Below the pieces are notes generated by a model that was not told the DNA's origin, ran no database searches, and saw only the letters and a program-made list of their open reading frames with translations. A stretch of DNA of 56,674 nt from contig NZ_JAFBEH010000010.1 in NCBI RefSeq assembly GCF_016908645.1, forward strand, positions 1-56,674, given 5' to 3'. Of this stretch, positions 37,584-44,441 are shown in pieces. Numbering within the stretch: the stretch's first letter is position 1; the number at the start of each line of letters is the position of its first letter. The DNA is from Streptococcus loxodontisalivarius (GTDB lineage Bacteria > Bacillota > Bacilli > Lactobacillales > Streptococcaceae). The position numbers were made by a program, and so were the translations under genes.

Positions 37584-37612
37584 GAGTCTACGTTAGTAGG
37601 CTCTTTGATTTT
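37584..37612 (+). terminator. probable terminator of the division cluster
   Basis: GAGTCTAC/GTAGGCTC stem (one G-U), loop GTTA, then TTTGATTTT; the T-run is imperfect. Confidence 0.6.
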
Positions 37613-37631
37613 GCTAAAAGTCTCTATTTAA

Positions 37632-37697
37632 TGGTATAATGAGAAGAACAGAATTTAAAGAAAAGGAAGGGCTGGTAGACTTTAGTATCTTAAGCCC
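37632..37697 (+). promoter_or_regulatory. DEAD-box gene promoter and structured RBS-to-start spacer
   Basis: TGGTATAAT (TATAAT 37635-37640). The only good ribosome-binding site, AAGGAAGG (37663-37670), is about 30 nt before ATG 37701. GGGCT (37669-37673) and AGCCC (37693-37697) can pair, bringing the two closer. Confidence 0.45.
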
Positions 37698-37700
37698 ATA

Positions 37701-39050
37701 ATGAATATGTCATTTAAAGATTTTAATTTTAAGAGCTACATCCAAGAGGCGCTTGACGAAATCAAGTTTAAGGAGCCAACGGATGTCCAAAAGAAACTGA
37801 TTCCTGTTGTTCGTTCAGGTCGTGACTTGGTCGGTGAATCAAAAACAGGTTCAGGTAAAACGCACACTTTCTTGCTACCAATCTTTGAAAAGATTGATGA
37901 GTCAAGACAGGATGTTCAAGTTGTTATCACTGCACCATCTCGTGAACTTGCGACTCAGATTTATCAAGCAACTAAGCAAATTGCAGAGCATTCTGAGACA
38001 GAAATTCGCGTCGTTAACTATGTCGGTGGTACTGACAAACTTCGTCAAATCGAGAAATTGAAGGTTGCTCAACCACACATCGTTATCGGAACACCAGGTC
38101 GTATCTATGACTTGGTCCAATCAGGTGACCTTGAAATTCATAGAGCTCACACCTTTGTTGTAGATGAAGCAGATATGACCTTGGATATGGGATTCCTTGA
38201 TACGGTCGATAAGATTGCGGCAGGTCTTCCGAAGGATGTCCAAATCCTTGTCTTCTCAGCAACAATCCCTCAAAAATTACAACCATTCTTGAAAAAATAC
38301 CTGACAAATCCTGTCATGGAAAAAATCAAGACATCAACAGTTATTGCAGATACTATTGACAACTGGTTGATTTCAACTAAAGGTCGTGATAAGAATGCGC
38401 AGATTCTTCAATTGTCAAAAATCCTCAATCCTTATTTGGCTATGATTTTTGTGAATACTAAGGAACGTGCTGATGACCTTCATGCCTACTTAGTATCAAA
38501 CGGTCTCAAGGTTGCTAAAATTCACGGTGGAATTCCACCACGTGAGCGTAAGCGCATCATGAATCAGGTTAAGAATCTTGATTTTGAATACATCGTGGCA
38601 ACCGATTTGGCAGCGCGTGGTATCGATATCGAAGGTGTCAGTCATGTTATCAACGATGCCATTCCACAAGATTTGTCATTCTTTGTGCACCGTGTTGGTC
38701 GTACAGGTCGTAACGGCTTGTCAGGCACAGCTATTACCCTCTACCAACCGAGTGACGATTCAGATATTCGTGAGCTTGAGAAATTGGGCGTAGCCTTTGT
38801 GCCAAAAGTGGTCAAAGATGGTGAAATTCAAGATACATATGACCGTGATCGCCGTGCTAATCGTGAGAAATCTTACAAAAAACTGGACACTGAGATGATT
38901 GGTCTGGTTAAGAAGAAAAAGAAAAAAATCAAACCTGGCTACAAGAAGAAAATTCAGTGGAAGGTTGATGAAAAGCGTAAACGTGAACGTCGTGCTGAAG
39001 CTAGAGCTAAGGGCCGTGCTGAACGTAAGGCTAAAAAACAAAGTTTCTAA
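37701..39050 (+). CDS. DEAD-box RNA helicase (CshB-type)
   Basis: ATP-dependent RNA helicase, probably in cold adaptation, ribosome assembly or mRNA decay. 449 aa: Q-motif FKEPTDVQKKLIP, Walker A SKTGSGKTH, PSRELA, GTPGR, VVDEADM, SATIP, then helicase C with VATDLAARGIDIEGV and HRVGRTGR. The last 60 residues are very basic (KKKKKKIKPGYKKK...), typical of an RNA-binding tail. A second in-frame ATG at 37707 (MSFKDFNF) may be the true start. Confidence 0.92.
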   Translation: MNMSFKDFNFKSYIQEALDEIKFKEPTDVQKKLIPVVRSGRDLVGESKTGSGKTHTFLLPIFEKIDESRQDVQVVITAPSRELATQIYQATKQIAEHSETEIRVVNYVGGTDKLRQIEKLKVAQPHIVIGTPGRIYDLVQSGDLEIHRAHTFVVDEADMTLDMGFLDTVDKIAAGLPKDVQILVFSATIPQKLQPFLKKYLTNPVMEKIKTSTVIADTIDNWLISTKGRDKNAQILQLSKILNPYLAMIFVNTKERADDLHAYLVSNGLKVAKIHGGIPPRERKRIMNQVKNLDFEYIVATDLAARGIDIEGVSHVINDAIPQDLSFFVHRVGRTGRNGLSGTAITLYQPSDDSDIRELEKLGVAFVPKVVKDGEIQDTYDRDRRANREKSYKKLDTEMIGLVKKKKKKIKPGYKKKIQWKVDEKRKRERRAEARAKGRAERKAKKQSF

Positions 39051-39061
39051 GAGAATCAATC

Positions 39062-39088
39062 AAGTCTGAACCTTAGGTTTCAGGCTTT
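39062..39088 (+). terminator. terminator of the DEAD-box gene
   Basis: AAGTCTGAA/TTCAGGCTT stem (one G-U) with CC/GG continuation and six T. Confidence 0.85.
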
Positions 39089-39194
39089 TTTCTTGTGATA
39101 GCTTTTTTCTATAGACTTGATAAGAATTTGCTATTATACAGCCTCTAATGTTTTTGTTAGAATGAAGTTATCATAGAGGAAAAAGGAAATGTGT

Positions 39195-40022
39195 ATGAAA
39201 AAGAAATTATTGGCAACACTTGGACTCATTGGGTTAGCAAGTCTCTTTTTGGTGGCCTGCTCATCACAATCAAGCTCATCATCAACTAAGACAAAGATTA
39301 CGGTAGCGACCGATTCTGATACAGCTCCCTTTACTTATAAAAAGGATGGCGAGTTTGCTGGTTATGACATTGATGTCTTGAAGAAAATCTTCGAAGATTC
39401 AGATGAGTATGAACTCAGTTTTGTCACAACTGCATTTGATTCTATCTTGACGGGTGTCGATGCTGACCGCTATCAGATTGCGGCTAATGACTTCAACTAC
39501 AATGCTGAGCGTGCTGAGAAGTATCTTTTCTCAGATCCAATCTCTAAATCAAACTATGCTATTACAAGTAAGGAAGGAACATCTTACGATAGTCTAGATC
39601 AACTTTCAGGTAAGAAGACTGAGGTTATCTCAGGATCAAATTACGCTCAAGTTTTGGAAGAGTGGAACAAGGCTAATCCAGACAAGGATCCTATCCAAAT
39701 CAACTACGCTTCAAGTTCAACAGGATTGACAACTCGCGTGCAACACATTGAGAATGGAAGTATCGACTTCATTCTTTATGACGCTATCTCATCACAGTAT
39801 ATTGTCAAAGACCAAGGGTTCAATCTGACAGTCACAGCTCTTAAAACATCAGTTGGTAGCGACAAAGATGGCTTGGAATACCTTCTCTTCGCTGATACAG
39901 AAGATGGAAAAGAATTGCAGAGCTTTGTTAATAAACGTATTAAAGAACTCAAAGAAGATGGTAGCTTAGCTAAACTATCAGAAGAATACTTTGGTGGTGA
40001 CTTCGTTTCATCACTTGACTAA
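39195..40022 (+). CDS. amino-acid ABC transporter substrate-binding lipoprotein (cystine-type)
   Basis: 275-aa lipoprotein: signal MKKKLLATLGLIGLASLFLVAC, lipidated Cys22, Ser/Thr linker, then a family 3 binding domain (DTAPFTYKKDGEFAGYDIDVL, the usual ligand-pocket opening). Resembles TcyJ/TcyK-type L-cystine binders. ATG 39195 is preferred over ATG 39189, which is too near the AAAGGA ribosome-binding site. A terminator follows, but the permease and ATPase genes come next and surely belong to the same system. Confidence 0.9.
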   Translation: MKKKLLATLGLIGLASLFLVACSSQSSSSSTKTKITVATDSDTAPFTYKKDGEFAGYDIDVLKKIFEDSDEYELSFVTTAFDSILTGVDADRYQIAANDFNYNAERAEKYLFSDPISKSNYAITSKEGTSYDSLDQLSGKKTEVISGSNYAQVLEEWNKANPDKDPIQINYASSSTGLTTRVQHIENGSIDFILYDAISSQYIVKDQGFNLTVTALKTSVGSDKDGLEYLLFADTEDGKELQSFVNKRIKELKEDGSLAKLSEEYFGGDFVSSLD

Positions 40023-40027
40023 GAAAG

Positions 40028-40049
40028 AAGTAGCGAAAGCTACTTTTTA
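40028..40049 (+). terminator. terminator between binding protein and permease genes
   Basis: AAGTAGC-GAAA-GCTACTT with a GNRA tetraloop, then TTTATT. It would leave the binding protein in molar excess over the membrane parts. Confidence 0.85.
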
Positions 40050-40155
40050 TTGTGATAGTTTTTACCTATCGGCATGATAAAAACAATCTATTTTACTGTT
40101 TTGGTCAGTAATGGTAAAATGAATAGATAAAAATACAAGATAAAGGAACTCTTTT

Positions 40156-40956
40156 ATGACTTCTACAACATTAGCTGTCGCATCATGGTATCAGTCCTTT
40201 GTGGATATGGTGCCAAATGGAAGACTGTTTAGCTGGAGAGCTGTTTTTGATGCTATTCCAAGCATCCTGAGCCGCTTACCTGAGACACTCGGGTTAACAA
40301 TTGGTGGTGCTATTTTTGGTCTAGTTTTGGCCCTACTCTTTGCCGTTGTTAAAATCAATCGCGTTAAGATCATCTATCCCATTCAAGCTGTCTTTGTCAG
40401 CTTCCTTCGTGGGACACCGATTTTGGTTCAATTGATGCTTACCTACTATGGTATTCCCCTCTTTTTGAAGTACCTAAATGCTCAATATGGCCTTAACTGG
40501 AATATCAATGCCATTCCAGCAGCTGTCTTTGCTATCACTGCCTTTGCCTTTAACGAAGCGGCCTACACTAGTGAGACCATTCGTGCAGCCATTCAAGCAG
40601 TTGATCCAGGTGAAATTGAAGCAGCACGCAGTCTTGGGATGACTTCAGCACAGGTTTACCGTCGTGTTATCATTCCAAATGCAGCAGTTATCGCTATCCC
40701 AACTCTAATCAACTCTTTGATTGGTTTGACTAAGGGAACATCACTTGCCTTTAATGCTGGTATCGTGGAAATGTATGCTCAGGCTCAAATCTTGGGTGGT
40801 TCAGACTACCGTTACTTTGAGCGCTACATCTCAGTTGCTATCGTTTACTGGATTATCAGTATTGTGATTGAAAACATCGGTCGTTTCATGGAACGTCGTA
40901 TGGAAATCAAATCACCAGAAAGTATCACAACAGAAGTTCCTGGAGGTATTCGTTAA
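40156..40956 (+). CDS. amino-acid ABC transporter permease (cystine-type)
   Basis: 266-aa inner-membrane subunit with about five helices and the EAA loop EAARSLGMTSAQVYRRVIIPNA that contacts the ATPase. The HisM/TcyL-like motif FLRGTPILVQLMLTYYGIPLFL is clear. A -10 (TGGTAAAAT, about 40115) and AAAGGA give it a separate promoter. Overlaps the ATPase gene by one base. Confidence 0.92.
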   Translation: MTSTTLAVASWYQSFVDMVPNGRLFSWRAVFDAIPSILSRLPETLGLTIGGAIFGLVLALLFAVVKINRVKIIYPIQAVFVSFLRGTPILVQLMLTYYGIPLFLKYLNAQYGLNWNINAIPAAVFAITAFAFNEAAYTSETIRAAIQAVDPGEIEAARSLGMTSAQVYRRVIIPNAAVIAIPTLINSLIGLTKGTSLAFNAGIVEMYAQAQILGGSDYRYFERYISVAIVYWIISIVIENIGRFMERRMEIKSPESITTEVPGGIR

Positions 40957-41699
40957 TGATTAAAATTCGTCATTTGACTAAAGAATTTTCAGGACAGAAG
41001 GTTCTGAACGATATTGATATCGACATCAACAAAGGTGAAGTTATTGCCCTTGTTGGTGCCTCAGGTGCTGGTAAATCAACTATCTTGCGCAGCTTGAATT
41101 ATCTTGAAAAAGCTGACGCTGGAACGATTGAAATCGATGATTTCAAGGTTGATTTCACACATATTTCAAATGAAGAAATTTTGACTCTTCGCCGTAAGCT
41201 GTCAATGGTTTTCCAACAGTTCAATCTTTTTGAACGTCGCACAGCCTTGGACAATGTTAAAGAAGGTCTTAAAATCGTTAAGAAAATGCCTGATGCTGAA
41301 GCAACTAAAATTGCTAAAGAAGAGCTAGCTAAGGTTGGATTGTCAGATCGTCAATTCCATTATCCACGCCATCTTTCAGGTGGTCAGAAACAGCGTGTCG
41401 CTCTTGCTCGTGCCTTGGCCATGAAACCTGATGTGCTTCTTCTTGATGAGCCAACATCTGCCCTTGACCCTGAGTTGGTTGGTGAGGTTGAAAAATCAAT
41501 CGCTGATGCTGCTAAGTCAGGACAAACTATGATTTTGGTTAGTCATGATATGAACTTTGTCTATCAGGTGGCTGATAAGGTTCTCTTCCTTGAAAAAGGA
41601 CATATCCTTGAGCAAGGAACACCTGAGGAAGTCTTTAAACATCCAAAAGAAGAAAGAACCAAAGAATTTTTCGCTAGTTACAACAAGACCTATATTTGA
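40956..41699 (+). CDS. amino-acid ABC transporter ATP-binding protein (cystine-type)
   Basis: 247-aa ATPase: Walker A GASGAGKST, Q-loop MVFQQFNLF, signature LSGGQKQR, Walker B LLLDEPTSALDPE, switch VSHDMNF. Closest to the TcyN/GlnQ polar amino acid group. Last gene of the importer. Confidence 0.94.
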   Translation: MIKIRHLTKEFSGQKVLNDIDIDINKGEVIALVGASGAGKSTILRSLNYLEKADAGTIEIDDFKVDFTHISNEEILTLRRKLSMVFQQFNLFERRTALDNVKEGLKIVKKMPDAEATKIAKEELAKVGLSDRQFHYPRHLSGGQKQRVALARALAMKPDVLLLDEPTSALDPELVGEVEKSIADAAKSGQTMILVSHDMNFVYQVADKVLFLEKGHILEQGTPEEVFKHPKEERTKEFFASYNKTYI

Positions 41700-41817
41700 T
41701 ATAATGAAGGGGATTGAAATCAAGATACCGTCTTAGATTTCTGAAGTCTACCTCAGTCTTGTCTTGGAAAATAAAACAAGAACAAAAGAGTTGGGCAAGA
41801 TGCTCAACTTTTCTCTT
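41678..41817 (+). ncRNA. possible short transcript between the ABC operon and DUF4059
   Basis: TTACAA (41678-41683), 16-bp spacer, TATAAT (41700-41705) starts right at the ATPase stop. A terminator-like hairpin AGTTGGGC/GCTCAACT (41789-41809) followed by TTTCTCTT ends it, implying an RNA of about 105 nt. The 41700-41939 gap has no convincing gene; a 61-codon frame there lacks an RBS. Confidence 0.35.
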
Positions 41818-41939
41818 ATTGTCTGTCATTTTGAAAGATAAGATGTTCAAAAGAGAAGGCTTGGCTAAATTTATATGTAAGAGTTTTTTACCTTATTGAG
41901 CTAGGCTTTTCAAAAAATAGTTTGCGATAGGTTTGTAAC

Positions 41940-42167
41940 ATGTTATTAGATATTTTTTCATTTTATATTCAAGGATTGATGGTTTCCATCTTGGTTGTGA
42001 CCCTTTTTCTAGCTGGTTGGCTCTTTTTTAGAGCAAGTCGTAAGTTAGATAAAACAGTCAGAGAACGTCAGGCAGCGCTCTATGATGCACTGATGATGGC
42101 TATGGTTTCTATTCCAATCTTGTCTTTTGCCTTTATGGCTATTATTTTGATGATTCGTTCAAACTAG
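41940..42167 (+). CDS. DUF4059 small membrane protein
   Basis: 75-aa protein of unknown function commonly found next to trxB in streptococci. Two hydrophobic helices (about 8-32 and 50-72) separated by a charged loop RASRKLDKTVRERQAALYDAL. The ribosome-binding site is poor (ATAGGTTT). Confidence 0.8.
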   Translation: MLLDIFSFYIQGLMVSILVVTLFLAGWLFFRASRKLDKTVRERQAALYDALMMAMVSIPILSFAFMAIILMIRSN

Positions 42168-42181
42168 TTTGAGCAGATTGA

Positions 42182-42210
42182 TTGCAAATTTCTGTACCAA
42201 TTGGTACAAT
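42182..42210 (+). promoter_or_regulatory. trxB promoter with embedded 16-bp palindrome
   Basis: TTGCAA (42182-42187), 17-bp spacer, TACAAT (42205-42210). The spacer and first bases of the -10 form the perfect palindrome TGTACCAATTGGTACA (42193-42208), a strong operator candidate; the regulator is unknown. Confidence 0.75.
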
Positions 42211-42243
42211 TACCACATAGAAACGAAACAAAGGAGATAAGCT

Positions 42244-43158
42244 ATGTACGATACAATTATTATTGGAGCTGGCCCTGCAGGGATGACAGCAGCGCTTTAT
42301 GCCGCACGTTCAAACCTAAAAGTTGCTATGCTTGAGCAGGGTGCCCCTGGTGGACAGATGAACAATACATCAGATATTGAAAACTACCCAGGTTATGAAT
42401 TGATCTCAGGTCCAGAATTGTCAATGAAGATGTATGAGCCGCTTGAAAAAATGGGTGTTGAAAATCTTTACGGTATCGTAACTGGTATCGAAGACAAGGG
42501 AGACTATAAAGTCGTTAAGACTGACGACGAGTCTTATGAGACTAAGACTGTTATTATTGCGACTGGTGCTAAGCACCGTCCAGTAGGTGTAGCTGGTGAG
42601 GAAGAGTACACTGGACGAGGTGTTTCTTACTGTGCTGTCTGTGATGGTGCCTTCTTCCGTGGACAGGATTTACTTGTAGTTGGTGGAGGCGATTCAGCCG
42701 TCAAAGAAGGTCTTTTCTTGACACGATTTGCTAACTCTGTCACTATCGTTCACCGTCGTGACCAATTGCGTGCGCAGGAAGTCTTACAAGACCGTGCCTT
42801 TGCAAATGAAAAAGTTAACTTTATCTGGGATTCTGTCGTTAAAGAAATCAAAGGTAATGATGTTAAGGTAACAAGTGTTGACATTGAAAATGTTAAGACT
42901 GGTCAAGTAACTAACCATGAATTTGGTGGTGTCTTTATCTTTGTAGGACTTGATCCTGTATCAGATTTTGTTAAAGACTTAGGTATTACAGATGAAGCAG
43001 GCTGGATTATAACAGACGAGCAGATGGTAACAAGCATTCCAGGTATCTTTGCTATCGGAGATGTTCGTCAGAAAAAACTACGTCAAGTAGCCACAGCAGT
43101 TGGAGATGGAGCTATCGCTGCCATGCAAGCCTATCAATACGTAACTGAACTAGGTTAA
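42244..43158 (+). CDS. trxB: thioredoxin reductase
   Basis: Flavoprotein that uses NADPH to reduce thioredoxin. 304 aa: FAD motif GAGPAGMTAAL, redox pair Cys130-Ala-Val-Cys133 (YCAVCDGAFF), NADPH motif GGGDSAVKEG, C-terminal GIFAIGDVR. AAAGGAGAT ribosome-binding site. Confidence 0.96.
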   Translation: MYDTIIIGAGPAGMTAALYAARSNLKVAMLEQGAPGGQMNNTSDIENYPGYELISGPELSMKMYEPLEKMGVENLYGIVTGIEDKGDYKVVKTDDESYETKTVIIATGAKHRPVGVAGEEEYTGRGVSYCAVCDGAFFRGQDLLVVGGGDSAVKEGLFLTRFANSVTIVHRRDQLRAQEVLQDRAFANEKVNFIWDSVVKEIKGNDVKVTSVDIENVKTGQVTNHEFGGVFIFVGLDPVSDFVKDLGITDEAGWIITDEQMVTSIPGIFAIGDVRQKKLRQVATAVGDGAIAAMQAYQYVTELG

Positions 43159-43167
43159 TTAAGAAGT

Positions 43168-43196
43168 AAAGACTAGCTGATTTTAGCTGGTCTTTT
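43168..43196 (+). terminator. terminator of trxB
   Basis: AAAGACTAGCT/AGCTGGTCTTT stem (one G-U), GATTTT loop, TTT. Confidence 0.9.
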
Positions 43197-43211
43197 TGCA
43201 TGAATCTGACT

Positions 43212-43249
43212 TTGAAATCGTTTCAAGTTGACCTAATTTATGTTATAAT
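43212..43249 (+). promoter_or_regulatory. ppaC promoter with palindrome over the -35
   Basis: TTGAAA-TCG-TTTCAA (43212-43226); its right arm TTTCAA stands 17 bp before TATAAT (43244-43249). It resembles a cre site but is one base too short in the centre. Confidence 0.5.
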
Positions 43250-43282
43250 TAAGAAAAATATAATTTCAGAGGTATAAAAAAC

Positions 43283-44218
43283 ATGTCTAAAGTTTTTGTT
43301 TTTGGTCACCAAAATCCTGACTCAGATGCTATCGGATCATCATACGCTTATGCTTACCTTGCTCGTCAAGCACATGGTCTTGATGCAGAGGTGGTTGCAC
43401 TAGGTGAGCCAAACGAAGAAACTGCTTTTGCGCTTAACTATTTTGGTGTTGAAGCACCACGTGTTGTTACATCAGCTAAGGCTGAAGGTGTTGATACAGT
43501 TATCTTGACAGACCACAACGAATTCCAACAATCAATTTCAGATATCAAAGAAGTTGAAGTTATGGGTGTTGTTGACCACCACCGTGTTGCTAACTTTGAA
43601 ACAGCAAACCCACTTTTCATGCGTCTTGAGCCAGTTGGTTCTGCAAGCTCAATCGTTTACCGTATGTATAAAGAAAATGGTGTCGAAGTTCCTAAAGAAA
43701 TCGCAGGTCTTATGCTTTCAGGTTTGATCTCAGATACTTTGCTTCTTAAATCACCAACAACTCACGCAACTGATCCACAAGTAGCTAAAGAATTGGCAGA
43801 GCTTGCTGGTGTTGATTTGGAAGAGTATGGTTTGGAGCTTTTGAAAGCTGGTACAAACCTTGCAAGCAAGTCAGCAGAAGAATTGATTGATATCGATGCC
43901 AAAACATTTGAACTCAATGGAAATAATGTTCGTGTCGCTCAAGTTAACACAGTTGATATTAATGATGTTCTTGCACGTCAAGAGGAAATCGAAGCAGCTA
44001 TCCAAGCAAGCAACCAAGCTAACGGATACTCAGACTTTGTTCTTATGATTACTGATATCCTTAACTCAAACTCAGAAATCTTGGCAATCGGAAGCAATAT
44101 GGATAAAGTAGAAGCAGCCTTTAACTTTAAACTTGAAAACAACCATGCCTTCCTTGAAGGTGCTGTGTCACGTAAAAAACAAGTTGTGCCACAATTGACA
44201 GAAAGCTTCAATGCTTAA
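43283..44218 (+). CDS. ppaC: manganese-dependent inorganic pyrophosphatase (family II)
   Basis: Hydrolyses pyrophosphate to drive biosynthesis. 311 aa DHH-DHHA2 protein: [13 protein letters not shown] (His9, Asp13, Asp15), [16 protein letters not shown], and the C-terminal substrate motif [16 protein letters not shown] ribosome-binding site; monocistronic, strongly biased codons. Confidence 0.97.
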   Translation: MSKVFVFGHQNPDSDAIGSSYAYAYLARQAHGLDAEVVALGEPNEETAFALNYFGVEAPRVVTSAKAEGVDTVILTDHNEFQQSISDIKEVEVMGVVDHHRVANFETANPLFMRLEPVGSASSIVYRMYKENGVEVPKEIAGLMLSGLISDTLLLKSPTTHATDPQVAKELAELAGVDLEEYGLELLKAGTNLASKSAEELIDIDAKTFELNGNNVRVAQVNTVDINDVLARQEEIEAAIQASNQANGYSDFVLMITDILNSNSEILAIGSNMDKVEAAFNFKLENNHAFLEGAVSRKKQVVPQLTESFNA

Positions 44219-44225
44219 TATTTAT

Positions 44226-44263
44226 AAAAAAGAGGTTCAAAACGTTTGTTTTGTCCTCTTTTT
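44226..44263 (+). terminator. terminator of ppaC
   Basis: AAAAAGAGG/CCTCTTTTT with inner CAAAAC/GTTTTG pairing. Confidence 0.85.
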
Positions 44264-44359
44264 CTAATTGTTATTAATTGAATGTAATTGTTTTTATTTA
44301 ATCATTATTTTCTTATAAATAAAATTTAAATTAAATTTCAAAAATTATTGCACAACTTA

Positions 44360-44389
44360 TTGTGGACAGATGGGCTAATATTGTATAAT
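44360..44389 (+). promoter_or_regulatory. adhesin gene promoter
   Basis: TTGTGG (44360-44365), 18-bp spacer, TATAAT (44384-44389). The 44264-44360 stretch is very AT-rich and otherwise featureless. Confidence 0.6.
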
Positions 44390-44441
44390 AAAGGTGGTAA
44401 AAATTAGGAAGGATGGTTAAAAAAGAAAAAGAGAGAAAAAG

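Noticed and set aside
39189..39194. ATG 39189 as start of the binding protein
   Set aside because: Only about 2 nt from the RBS; ATG 39195 gives normal spacing and a clean signal peptide.
41714..41899. 61-codon frame before DUF4059
   Set aside because: No RBS, no family resemblance, and a hairpin runs through it.
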